A DNA stretch of 8,559 nucleotides from an uncultured Actinomycetes bacterium (lineage in GTDB: Bacteria > Actinomycetota > Thermoleophilia > Gaiellales > F1-60-MAGs149). Where the stretch lies: assembly GCA_903960645.1 (NCBI GenBank), contig CAJCBN010000062.1, positions 1 through 8,559 of the forward strand, in the 5' to 3' direction. Shown one piece after another: positions 1-6,451 of this stretch. Position numbers and translations under genes: made by a program. Every line of letters begins with the position of its first letter. The first letter of the stretch is position 1. The notes under the pieces were generated by a model, which was not told the DNA's origin, did not search any database, and was given only the letters and a program-made list of their open reading frames with translations.

Positions 1-1083
1 GCACCACGCCCGTTCGAGGCGAATCCGGGGATCATCGCGTTCCGCGCAAAGCGCCCTGTCGATGCGGTCGAGGTGCGCGTGGACGGCAAGCGCTATCGCC
101 TCGTCACGCTCGCCAAGCCAACGCGCCGCGCCACGATCGGCCCGCTCGGCCTGCCCTCCCGCGACCTCAAGCTGACGGTCGTCGGCTGGTCGCAGGGCAA
201 GGTGGTCGGCCGGAGCACCGCCACCAACGTGCTCGGACTCCCCCGCTCGGCCTTCGTCTCGCGCCCGATCACGCAGACGCCAGCGTTGGCGCAGCGCCGG
301 CTGGCGCGCCTGCCGCGCCCGCCCGGCTCGGCCGCCGCTTGGGTGATCAACATGGCGACGGGCCGCGGCGCGTCGTGGAACGCCGGTGCGAAGTTCTCCG
401 GGGCAAGCACGGTGAAGCTGCCGATCATGCTCACGTACCTGATCGGCCTCAAGCGCGACCCCGTCGGCGCGCGCGAGTGGGGCACGCTGCAGGCGATGAT
501 CCGCGGCTCGTCGAACGACGCGGCCAACACGATGCTCGAGGCGATCGGCGGCAGCACCGCGGCGGGCGGCGCGAAGTCGACGGCCGTGGCACACCGCCTG
601 GGCGCATTCCGCACGGAGGTCGCGGCGGGCTACCTGCCGGGGCAGGATCGGCGCGGGCCGAATCCCCCCGTTCGCATCAACGACCAGCCGACGATCACGT
701 GCTGCAAGGAGGTCACCGCGCACGATCTTGGTGTGATGATGCAGGCCCTCGTGCAGGCGGCCGGCAACAAGGGTCGCGCGCATCGCCTCGGTCTGACCGC
801 GCGTGACGCCCGGGTTGCGCTGTGGCTGCTCGCACACACCAGCTATCCGGGGCTGTTCGATCCGTGGACGCCGTTCGTGACGGCGCACAAGATCGGCTAC
901 GTCGATGTCGTCTGGCACGACGTGGCGGCGGTCTTCCAGCCGGACGGCACGCTCATCACCGTGGCGCTGACGGAGAACGCGGGCGGGGCCAGCGAGTCGG
1001 CGGCGAGCGCGTATGGGCGCGGCGTGCTGACGATCGGGCAGCGCGACCTGAACGGCCCGACCGAGACGCTGCTCGGCCCGTAG
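1..1083 (+). CDS. Beta-lactamase-fold serine hydrolase, 5' end outside window (partial)
   Basis: The reading frame is open from base 1 to a TAG at 1081-1083, so the true start lies upstream; the GTG at 73 is internal and has no special support. The first ~85 codons look like a beta-rich, Ig-like or linker segment. After that comes a class A beta-lactamase/penicillin-binding fold (Beta-lactamase2-type family). The nucleophile motif S-T-V-K is at 406-417, an S-S-N motif (SxN/SDN position) at 508-516, and a K-I-G motif (KTG position) at 889-897. I cannot find the omega-loop ExxLN motif that supplies the deacylating Glu in true class A enzymes; the equivalent stretch is proline-rich, followed by two adjacent cysteines near 700-705. 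The family includes beta-lactamases, DD-peptidase-like proteins and non-enzymatic relatives. Action outside the membrane is likely, but any signal peptide is out of view. The ATPase gene begins 13 bases downstream, suggesting co-transcription. Confidence 0.8.
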   Translation, partial: APRPFEANPGIIAFRAKRPVDAVEVRVDGKRYRLVTLAKPTRRATIGPLGLPSRDLKLTVVGWSQGKVVGRSTATNVLGLPRSAFVSRPITQTPALAQRRLARLPRPPGSAAAWVINMATGRGASWNAGAKFSGASTVKLPIMLTYLIGLKRDPVGAREWGTLQAMIRGSSNDAANTMLEAIGGSTAAGGAKSTAVAHRLGAFRTEVAAGYLPGQDRRGPNPPVRINDQPTITCCKEVTAHDLGVMMQALVQAAGNKGRAHRLGLTARDARVALWLLAHTSYPGLFDPWTPFVTAHKIGYVDVVWHDVAAVFQPDGTLITVALTENAGGASESAASAYGRGVLTIGQRDLNGPTETLLGP

Positions 1084-1085
1084 AT

Positions 1086-1089
1086 AGGA
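1086..1089 (+). promoter_or_regulatory. Ribosome binding site of the P-type ATPase
   Basis: AGGA lies 7 bases before the GTG at 1097. An in-frame TAG at 1085-1087 overlaps it, so no start further upstream is possible. This supports GTG 1097 as the start and places the site in the 13-base gap after the preceding stop codon. Confidence 0.6.
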
Positions 1090-1096
1090 TGCGCAG

Positions 1097-3484
1097 GTGA
1101 GTGCCGCCACCGCTGAGGGCTTGACCACGGCCCAGGTCGAAGAGCGACGCCGTGCGCTCGGTGAACCGGAGCACGACCGCACCAGCATTCCGCTGCGCGC
1201 GATCATCCGCCGCAACGTCTTCACGCTGATCAACCTGATCACGCTCGGCTTCCTCGTGCTGATCCTGATCGCGGGCGCCTGGAAGGATGCGTTGTTCGCG
1301 GGCGTGATCGTGATCAACACCCTGATCGGCATCGTCCAGGAGGTGCGCGCGAAGAAGACGCTCGATCGCCTCGCGCTCCTGATCGCGCCGCGCGCGACGG
1401 TGCGGCGCGACGGCACGACGAGCGAGATCCTTGCCGACGAGGTCGTGCCCGACGACATCGTGCAACTCCAGCCGGGCGACCAGATCGTCGCCGACGGCGA
1501 GATCGTGGCGGCGCGCGGGCTGGCGATCGACGAGTCGATTCTGACCGGCGAGTCTGATCACGTCACGCGGCGGCCGGGTGACACCGTCTACTCCGGCTCG
1601 TACTGCACGGCCGGCGCGGGCGTCTACCGGGTGACCGCGGTCGGCAGCGAGGCGTACGCCAACCGCCTCACCAGCGCGGCGAAGCAGGTCAAGGACCAGC
1701 GCTCGCCGCTGCAGCTCGACATTGATCGCCTGCTGCGCGCGCTGCTCCTGTCGATGATCCCGCTGTCGGCGGCGCTGCTGATCGCCTTCCGCATCCACGG
1801 CACGGAGTTTCAACAGGCGGCCGAGACGGCGACGGCGGGCCTGATCTCCGTCGTCCCGGAGGGCCTGATCCTGCTGACGAGCATCACGTTCGCGCTCGGC
1901 GCGGTCAAGATGGGTCGGGCGGGAGCGCTCGTGCAACGCCTCAACGCGGTTGAGTCGCTCGCCGGCGTCGACACGATCTGCGTCGACAAGACGGGCACGC
2001 TGACGGACGGCACGCTACGCCTCGATCGCGTGGTGGCGGCGCCGGAGTCCACGGAGGAGGACGTGCGCCGCCTCGTGGGGCGGCTGGCTGCCTCGGCGGA
2101 GATCCGCTCGGGGTCGTCTGACGCGATCGCCGCCGAGATCCCGCTGGCGGCCGAGCCGGTGCTGGCTGAGCTCCCGTTCTCGTCGCGTTGGAAGTGGTCG
2201 GGCGTGCAGCTGGCGGACACGACGATCGTGCTGGGAGCACCCGAGATCCTCGGAGCCGGCGCGCTCGCGCAGGCCGTCACGGAGTTTCAGGAGCAGCGCG
2301 GCCGCGTCCTCGTCGTGGGCACCGCGAGCGGCCTGCCTCCGCTTCCGGAGGACGACGACGAGCCGCTGCCCCTCCCGTTCGCGTTCAAGCCGGTCGGCCT
2401 GATCGTCCTCGAGGAGCAGATGCGGACAGATGCCGCTGAGGTCGTCGGCTTCTTCCGCGCCCAGGGCGTCGACCTGAAGGTCATCTCGGGCGACGCGCCA
2501 CGTACCGTCGAGGCGGTCGCCGCGGCCGCGGGCTTCGGCGACACGACGGCGATCAGCGGCGCCGATCTCCCGCTCGGCGATCTGGAGGCGATGGGTGACG
2601 TCGCCGTCGCGCACAGCGTGTTCGGACGCATCACGCCGGAGCAGAAGCGCGAGCTGGTCGATGCGCTGCGCCGCCGCGGCCGTTACGTCGCGATGATCGG
2701 CGACGGTGTCAACGACGTGCCCGCGATGAAGGCGGCGCGGATGTCGATCGCGCTCGGCTCGGGCTCGCAGATCGCGAAGGGCATCAGCGACATGGTGCTG
2801 CTGAACGGCTCGTTCTCGTCGCTGCCGCAAGGCGTCGCCGAGGGCCGGCGGATCCTCTCGAACATTCGTCGTGTGGCGAAGCTGTTCGTCGTCAAGAGCT
2901 CGTTCGCCGCGGTGCTGATCCTGACGATCGGTGTCGCCGGCGAGGCGTACCCCCTGCTCCCGCGCCATCTCTCGCTCGCGGGCGCATTCACGGTCGGCAT
3001 CCCCGCCTTCCTGCTGGCGGTCGCGCCGAGCGTCGGCCTGCCGCCAACGGTGCCGTTCCTGCGCGACCTCCTGCGTTTCAGCGTGCCCGCTGGCATCGTC
3101 AGCGCGATCGGCGTGCTCGCCGCGTACGGCATCACGCGCAGCATCCCGGGGCACGACCTCGAGGATGCGCGCTCCGCCGCACTGCTGGTGCTGATCTTCA
3201 TCGGCTACTACCTGATCCTCCTGCTCGAGGACGACGCCATCGAGCAGTCGCACGTGCGCGCGTGGGGCGTCGGCGTGCTGATGGCGTGCCTGATCATCGG
3301 GATCCTCGGCGCGTACTACATCCCGTTCGTCGCCGACTTCTTCCTGATCTCGCCGCCGGACTTCACCGAATGGCTGGTGATCCTCGGCTCGGTCGGCATC
3401 GCCATCGGCATCCTCGGCGCCCTCGGCTTCCGCGCGCCGTTGTTCCTGCGCGGCCTGTTCCGGCGTACCCCACCCGTGAAGTGA
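1097..3484 (+). CDS. ctpE: CtpE-like P-type cation-transporting ATPase
   Basis: A complete 795-residue P-type ATPase, about the length of Mycobacterium tuberculosis CtpE (near 797), which it resembles from end to end. It uses ATP to move a cation across the cytoplasmic membrane; CtpE is reported to be a calcium transporter, so Ca2+ is the best guess. Visible motifs are QEVRAKKTLD after M2 (81-90), the actuator TGES (150-153), VPEGL in M4 (253-257), the phosphorylation site DKTGT (297-301, Asp297), a KWSG nucleotide-binding segment (366-369), a GAPE motif (380-383), and the hinge GDGVND (535-540). About ten membrane helices are expected: four before the P domain and six from ~598 to 777. M6 (FTVGIPAFLL, 631-640) lacks the Asn/Asp cluster of SERCA-type pumps, so the ion cannot be read from the sequence. 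There is no N-terminal heavy-metal domain or CxxC. The TGA stop (3482-3484) lies inside the adjoining palindrome. Confidence 0.9.
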   Translation: MSAATAEGLTTAQVEERRRALGEPEHDRTSIPLRAIIRRNVFTLINLITLGFLVLILIAGAWKDALFAGVIVINTLIGIVQEVRAKKTLDRLALLIAPRATVRRDGTTSEILADEVVPDDIVQLQPGDQIVADGEIVAARGLAIDESILTGESDHVTRRPGDTVYSGSYCTAGAGVYRVTAVGSEAYANRLTSAAKQVKDQRSPLQLDIDRLLRALLLSMIPLSAALLIAFRIHGTEFQQAAETATAGLISVVPEGLILLTSITFALGAVKMGRAGALVQRLNAVESLAGVDTICVDKTGTLTDGTLRLDRVVAAPESTEEDVRRLVGRLAASAEIRSGSSDAIAAEIPLAAEPVLAELPFSSRWKWSGVQLADTTIVLGAPEILGAGALAQAVTEFQEQRGRVLVVGTASGLPPLPEDDDEPLPLPFAFKPVGLIVLEEQMRTDAAEVVGFFRAQGVDLKVISGDAPRTVEAVAAAAGFGDTTAISGADLPLGDLEAMGDVAVAHSVFGRITPEQKRELVDALRRRGRYVAMIGDGVNDVPAMKAARMSIALGSGSQIAKGISDMVLLNGSFSSLPQGVAEGRRILSNIRRVAKLFVVKSSFAAVLILTIGVAGEAYPLLPRHLSLAGAFTVGIPAFLLAVAPSVGLPPTVPFLRDLLRFSVPAGIVSAIGVLAAYGITRSIPGHDLEDARSAALLVLIFIGYYLILLLEDDAIEQSHVRAWGVGVLMACLIIGILGAYYIPFVADFFLISPPDFTEWLVILGSVGIAIGILGALGFRAPLFLRGLFRRTPPVK

Positions 3485-3565
3485 TCAGAGGGGTCTGGCC
3501 CCTTTGTTTGAGCAAAGGGGCCAGACCCCATTGTGTGAGCAAAGGGGCCAGACCCCTCTGATCAC
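3481..3565. repeat. Three-unit REP/REPIN-like palindromic element between convergent genes
   Basis: The core unit GGGGTCTGGCCCCTTTG occurs three times: once at 3490-3506, and inverted at 3513-3529 and 3540-3556. The outer arms 3481-3506 and 3540-3565 are a perfect 26-base inverted repeat separated by 33 bases. The first two units alone form a perfect 17-base-pair hairpin with a 6-base loop (3507-3512). The two right-hand units belong to 26-base direct repeats (3504-3529 and 3531-3556) with a 27-base period and one mismatch (3508 versus 3535). The element fills the gap between two convergent genes. Its layout resembles REP sequences or REPINs, non-autonomous palindromes moved by RAYT-type transposases; no transposase is in this window, so the class is inferred from architecture. 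Confidence 0.85.
3490..3529. terminator. Probable bidirectional terminator hairpin within the palindromic element
   Basis: A perfect 17-base-pair stem with a 6-base loop starts 6 bases after the ATPase stop codon. No long U-tract follows, so it is not a textbook intrinsic terminator, but a stem of this strength between convergent genes would likely stop or pause polymerase and protect the 3' ends of both messages. From the helicase side the pairing partner is transcribed last, so the 17-bp and 26-bp stems compete. Confidence 0.5.
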
Positions 3566-4935
3566 TAGTCGGCGCTGACAGGCTCGGGCACGTTCTCGCC
3601 GGAGGCTTCGCCCCCGTTGCCCTTGCCGCGTCCGCGGCCACCGCGACGGCGACGGCGCTTGCGTGGCTCATCACCCTCGGCGCGCGGCTCGGACGAGCCC
3701 TGCTCGGAACTCTCGGCCACGGCCTCCGGGTTGTCGACGATCGCCTCTTCGGCGTCGCCCGACTCCTCGGCCGCCTCGATCTCCTCGGCGAGCGCGATCT
3801 CCTCGGGCGAGAGCTTCGGCAGCGGCGTGTCGATACCCCAGCGCTGGATCTCGCGCTTGAGGAGCTTCTCGATGGCCTCGAGCTTCGGCTTCTCCTTGTT
3901 CGAGACGAAGGAGATGGCGAAGCCCTCGCGGCCGACGCGGCCGGTGCGGCCGATGCGGTGCACGTAGACCTCGGGCTCGTCGGGCAGGTCGTAGTTCACG
4001 ACGTGCGTGACGTGGCTCACGTCGAGGCCGCGCGAGGCGACGTCGGTGGCGACGAGGATCGGAATGCGCTTGCCGCGGAACGCGATCATCACGGAGTCGC
4101 GGGCGCCCTGGCCCATGTCGCCGTGCAGCGCGCGGACCTTGTGGCCGCGGCGCTTGAGATCGTCGGCGAGCTTCTGCGTGCCGATCTTGGTGCGCGCGAA
4201 GATGATCGTGGTGGGCGGCTTCATCTCGTCGATGAAGCGCTCCAGCAGCTCGAGCTTGTCGCGGCCTTCGGCGTACGCGATGCGCTGCGTGACCGTATCG
4301 ACCGTGATCTCCTTGGAGGCGATCTTGACGTACTCGGGGCTATGCAGCTCCTCCTCCGCCAGCTTCTTGATCGGATCGGGCATCGTGGCGCTGAACAGCG
4401 CGGTCTGCTTGCCCCACGGCGTGCGCTTCATGATGTCGCGGACGTCGTCGATGAAGCCCATCGAGAGCATCTCATCGGCCTCGTCGAGGACGACCATGCG
4501 GCAGTCGGCGAGGATCATCTTGCCGCGGCGCAGGAGGTCGAGCACGCGACCGGGGGTGCCGACGACGATCTGGCCGCCGCGGTTGAGCGCGGTGATCTGC
4601 TCGACGATCGGCGCACCGCCGTAGACGGGCACGACGCTGACGCCCTCGAGGTACTTGGAGAAGGAACGCGAGGCCTCGGCGACCTGCAGCGCGAGCTCGC
4701 GCGTCGGGCACAGCACGAGGGCCTGGAGGTCCTTCGATTCGGGGTCGATCCGGTCGAGGATCGGCAGCATGAACGCCGCCGTCTTGCCGGATCCGGTCTG
4801 GGCCTGGCCGACCATGTCCTTATCGCGCAGCAGCGCGTCCATGGTTCCCTGCTGAATCGGCGTGGGCTCCTCGTAACCGAGGTCGTTCAACGCGCGCAGG
4901 ATCTCAGGCTGGAGATCGAAGTCTTCAAAACGCAA
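3565..4935 (-). CDS. DEAD-box ATP-dependent RNA helicase
   Basis: A 456-residue DEAD-box helicase that uses ATP to open RNA duplexes, acting in ribosome assembly, mRNA decay or cold adaptation. All motifs are present (numbered from the TTG start): Q-motif FEDF...PTPIQ (3-28), motif I AQTGSGKT (45-52), Ia PTREL (77-81), TPGR (127-130), DEAD (151-154), SAT (182-184), IIFAR (244-248), ATDVASRGLDV (296-306) and HRIGRTGR (326-333). The tail from ~374 is acidic and then ends in an Arg/Gly-rich basic stretch (425-442), a common RNA-binding tail in RhlE/CshA-like and actinobacterial DeaD proteins; no DbpA-type RNA-binding domain is seen. The TTG at 4935 is chosen because AAAAGGA lies 6 bases upstream and the protein then starts directly at the Q-motif. 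A TTG at 4986 would add 17 residues but has no ribosome binding site. The TAG stop shares one base with the palindromic element, and an in-frame TGA follows at once. Confidence 0.93.
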   Translation of the reverse strand: MRFEDFDLQPEILRALNDLGYEEPTPIQQGTMDALLRDKDMVGQAQTGSGKTAAFMLPILDRIDPESKDLQALVLCPTRELALQVAEASRSFSKYLEGVSVVPVYGGAPIVEQITALNRGGQIVVGTPGRVLDLLRRGKMILADCRMVVLDEADEMLSMGFIDDVRDIMKRTPWGKQTALFSATMPDPIKKLAEEELHSPEYVKIASKEITVDTVTQRIAYAEGRDKLELLERFIDEMKPPTTIIFARTKIGTQKLADDLKRRGHKVRALHGDMGQGARDSVMIAFRGKRIPILVATDVASRGLDVSHVTHVVNYDLPDEPEVYVHRIGRTGRVGREGFAISFVSNKEKPKLEAIEKLLKREIQRWGIDTPLPKLSPEEIALAEEIEAAEESGDAEEAIVDNPEAVAESSEQGSSEPRAEGDEPRKRRRRRGGRGRGKGNGGEASGENVPEPVSAD

Positions 4936-4941
4936 GATGTG

Positions 4942-4948
4942 TCCTTTT
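4942..4948 (-). promoter_or_regulatory. Ribosome binding site deciding the helicase TTG start
   Basis: On the minus strand AAAAGGA is followed by 6 bases and then TTG CGT TTT GAA. No comparable site precedes the longer TTG start at 4986. This sets the helicase N-terminus at the conserved Q-motif. Confidence 0.75.
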
Positions 4949-5051
4949 CGAGTGTGACGCGCGGCACTCGGCAGCACGTCCCGCAATGGGCCCTGGATGG
5001 GCTCCTGATGTGACTAACGATACGTGACGCACCCGCATTCCCCTGCCGATG

Positions 5052-5088
5052 GGGTTCCGCCGCACCGAGACGCGGGGACTGAGAACCC
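5052..5088 (-). terminator. Weak stem-loop after the IMPase gene (possible terminator)
   Basis: A 6-base inverted repeat, GGGTTC (5052-5057) with GAACCC (5083-5088), encloses a smaller CCGC/GCGG pairing, about 25 bases after the IMPase stop codon. There is no U-tract and the loop is large. The 177-base gap between IMPase and helicase should also hold a helicase promoter, but I see no convincing -35/-10 pair; TATCGT on the minus strand near 5017-5022 is only a weak candidate -10. Confidence 0.25.
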
Positions 5089-5112
5089 AGCCTCATCGAT
5101 TCAGCGAGGGGG

Positions 5113-5892
5113 TTATTGCAGTAGGTCGAACAACGCGTCGTAGACGCCGGGGCAGGCTGCAACGGCCTGCCCCACTCCGAGCGGTCCGGGTTGGCACGAC
5201 CAGAACCCGCCGGCCTCGGTGACGAGCAGCGAGCCCGCTGACCAGTCCCACGCGTTGAGACCGCTCTCCCAGTAGCCGTCGAGCCGCCCGCAGGCGACCC
5301 ACGCAAGGTCGATCGCGGCGGCCCCGCCACGGCGGATGTCGCGGATCCGGGGAATCACGTCGGCGACCCGTGCGGCCTGCAGGGCGCGGCGCTCTGCGTC
5401 GTAGCCGAAGCCCGTGGCGATCAGCGCTTGGCTGAGGTCGTGCGTGCCGCGCACGTGCACGCGATCGCCGTTGAGCGTGGTGCCCCGGCCGCGCGCCGCG
5501 GCGAACAGCTCGTCGCGGCTCGGGTCGTAGATGGCACCGGCGAGCGGGCCGTGCTCATCCTCGACGGACACGCTGACGGCCCACTGCGGGTAGCCGAAGA
5601 CGAAGTTGGTGGTGCCGTCGAGCGGGTCGACGACCCAGCGCAGGCCGGAGGTGCCTTCGCGCCCCGCGCCCTCTTCACCGAGCAGGGCATCGTGGGGCCG
5701 CGCCGCGGTGAGGATCTGCACGAGCAGCTCCTCAGCCTCGCGGTCGGCGTCGGAGACCATGTCGGTCGCGGTCGACTTGGTGTCGAGCCCACGCAGACCG
5801 CGCACGTTGTGGTGCTGCAGGAGCGCGCCGGTCTCGCGCGCGGCACGGACGGCGAGCTCACGTAGTTCGGACGGGTCGGGCGCGGCGTGCAT
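5113..5892 (-). CDS. Inositol monophosphatase family protein
   Basis: A 259-residue member of the Mg2+-dependent, Li+-sensitive phosphatase superfamily (IMPase/SuhB/histidinol-phosphatase HisN group). Metal and substrate motifs are intact: TDMVSDAD (43-50), GEE (72-74), WVVDPLDGTTNF (86-97; Asp89, Asp92) and AWDWSAG (214-220; Asp216). Length is normal for the family (about 260). In actinobacteria such enzymes dephosphorylate inositol-1-phosphate, for phosphatidylinositol or mycothiol-type thiols, or histidinol-phosphate; sequence alone does not separate these, and no his or inositol gene is nearby. The ATG at 5892 is the only possible start, because an in-frame TAG lies four codons upstream; a GAGGG stretch sits unusually close (one base) to that ATG. 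It follows the GroES-like gene by 21 bases and probably shares its transcript. The stop is TAA. Confidence 0.9.
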   Translation of the reverse strand: MHAAPDPSELRELAVRAARETGALLQHHNVRGLRGLDTKSTATDMVSDADREAEELLVQILTAARPHDALLGEEGAGREGTSGLRWVVDPLDGTTNFVFGYPQWAVSVSVEDEHGPLAGAIYDPSRDELFAAARGRGTTLNGDRVHVRGTHDLSQALIATGFGYDAERRALQAARVADVIPRIRDIRRGGAAAIDLAWVACGRLDGYWESGLNAWDWSAGSLLVTEAGGFWSCQPGPLGVGQAVAACPGVYDALFDLLQ

Positions 5893-5913
5893 GCCCTCAG
5901 GCTACCGTCGCGA

Positions 5914-6228
5914 TCAGTCGCGGACGCGTGCGATGGCGTACTCGCGCTGGACGATCTTGGTGCCGTCGCGCAGCTCAACGGCGTTGCCGGGCAAGAGCAG
6001 CACGAGATCGCCGGCGACGACGTCCGCCACCTCAGACCCGACGCCGAGCACGACGACGCGCTCGAGGCGGTTCATCTGCACCGTGGCGGGCAGGAGCAGA
6101 CGCCCCGTGCCCTCATCCTCGACGGACGGGCGCACGTGCAGCCAGTCGTCGAGCGGGTCGATGTTGATCGGCGGGATCGACAGCGGCAGCGAGTCGGTCG
6201 ACCTGTCCTGCTTCTTGTCCATGCCCAT
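5914..6228 (-). CDS. Small GroES-fold (Cpn10-like) protein without roof hairpin
   Basis: A 104-residue protein (102 if the second ATG, at 6222, is used). From residue 24 it follows the chaperonin-10 pattern: DPLDDWLHVRP matches the first GroES strand; residues 35-49 match the mobile loop, with GRLLLP in place of the GGIVLP that docks on GroEL; VVVLGVG matches the central VxAVGxG strand; AGDLVLLLPGNAVEL and the closing YAIARV match the last strands. The segment forming the roof beta-hairpin of GroES (between the VGxG and VGD motifs) is cut to a few residues. A polar tail of ~23 residues precedes the fold. Neither ATG has a clear ribosome binding site, so a leaderless or weakly translated start is possible. 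A longer frame would begin inside the tRNA gene and is unlikely. No groEL is nearby. The assignment rests on reading the motifs, without a profile search. Confidence 0.7.
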   Translation of the reverse strand: MGMDKKQDRSTDSLPLSIPPINIDPLDDWLHVRPSVEDEGTGRLLLPATVQMNRLERVVVLGVGSEVADVVAGDLVLLLPGNAVELRDGTKIVQREYAIARVRD

Positions 6229-6309
6229 AGGTTCGCAGGTTGCGCCCACCACGGTCGAATCCCACCGTCCGGCAGCGAGGGGCAACCACCGCGTGCGGAG
6301 GGGAAAGAG

Positions 6310-6382
6310 CGGGCCCGGCACGACTCGAACGTGCGACTCCCAGGTTCGAAGCCTGGTGCTCTATCCGCTGAGCTACGGGCCC
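6310..6382 (-). tRNA. tRNA-Arg (anticodon UCG)
   Basis: A 73-base cloverleaf on the minus strand: acceptor GGGCCCG pairs with CGGGCCC, D stem GCTC/GAGC, anticodon stem CCAGG/CCTGG with loop CTTCGAA (anticodon TCG, reading CGA), a 5-base variable loop, T stem GCACG/CGTGC with loop TTCGAGT, and discriminator G. CCA is not encoded. All stems are perfectly paired. It lies between the secreted-protein terminator and the GroES-like gene. Confidence 0.97.
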
Positions 6383-6404
6383 TTCATCCCGCAGGGTAGC
6401 GAGA

Positions 6405-6445
6405 TGCGGGGGCGGAGCGACCCGTCGTCGCTCCGCCCGCCCGCA
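6405..6445 (-). terminator. Strong stem-loop terminator of the secreted-protein gene
   Basis: TGCGGG plus GGCGGAGCGAC (6405-6421) pairs with GTCGCTCCGCC (6427-6437) and CCCGCA (6440-6445): 17 base pairs with a 2-base bulge (6438-6439) and a 5-base loop. It begins 6 bases after the TGA of the secreted-protein gene and lies before the tRNA, separating the two transcription units. No run of U follows. Confidence 0.65.
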
Positions 6446-6451
6446 CATTGC

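Noticed and set aside
2015..3253. 412-codon minus-strand frame inside the ATPase gene (and a similar one at 956-1936)
   Set aside because: Both are antisense to a complete P-type ATPase and have skewed Arg/Asp/Gln composition typical of shadow frames.
3504..3556. Possible CRISPR-like direct repeats with a 27-base period
   Set aside because: There are only two tandem copies with no unique spacers between them and no cas genes; the units are part of a palindromic element.
3958..5013. 351-codon plus-strand frame opposite the helicase
   Set aside because: It is a mirror of a gene with every DEAD-box motif; its translation is low-complexity with no recognisable domain.
5914..6321. Longer form of the GroES-like protein starting at 6321
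   Set aside because: That start lies inside the mature tRNA-Arg gene, and the extra residues do not match the GroES fold; the ATGs at 6228 and 6222 are better.
6310..6382. tRNA gene as an integration site of a mobile element
   Set aside because: I found no second copy of the tRNA 3' end, no integrase and no foreign-looking gene beside it in this window.
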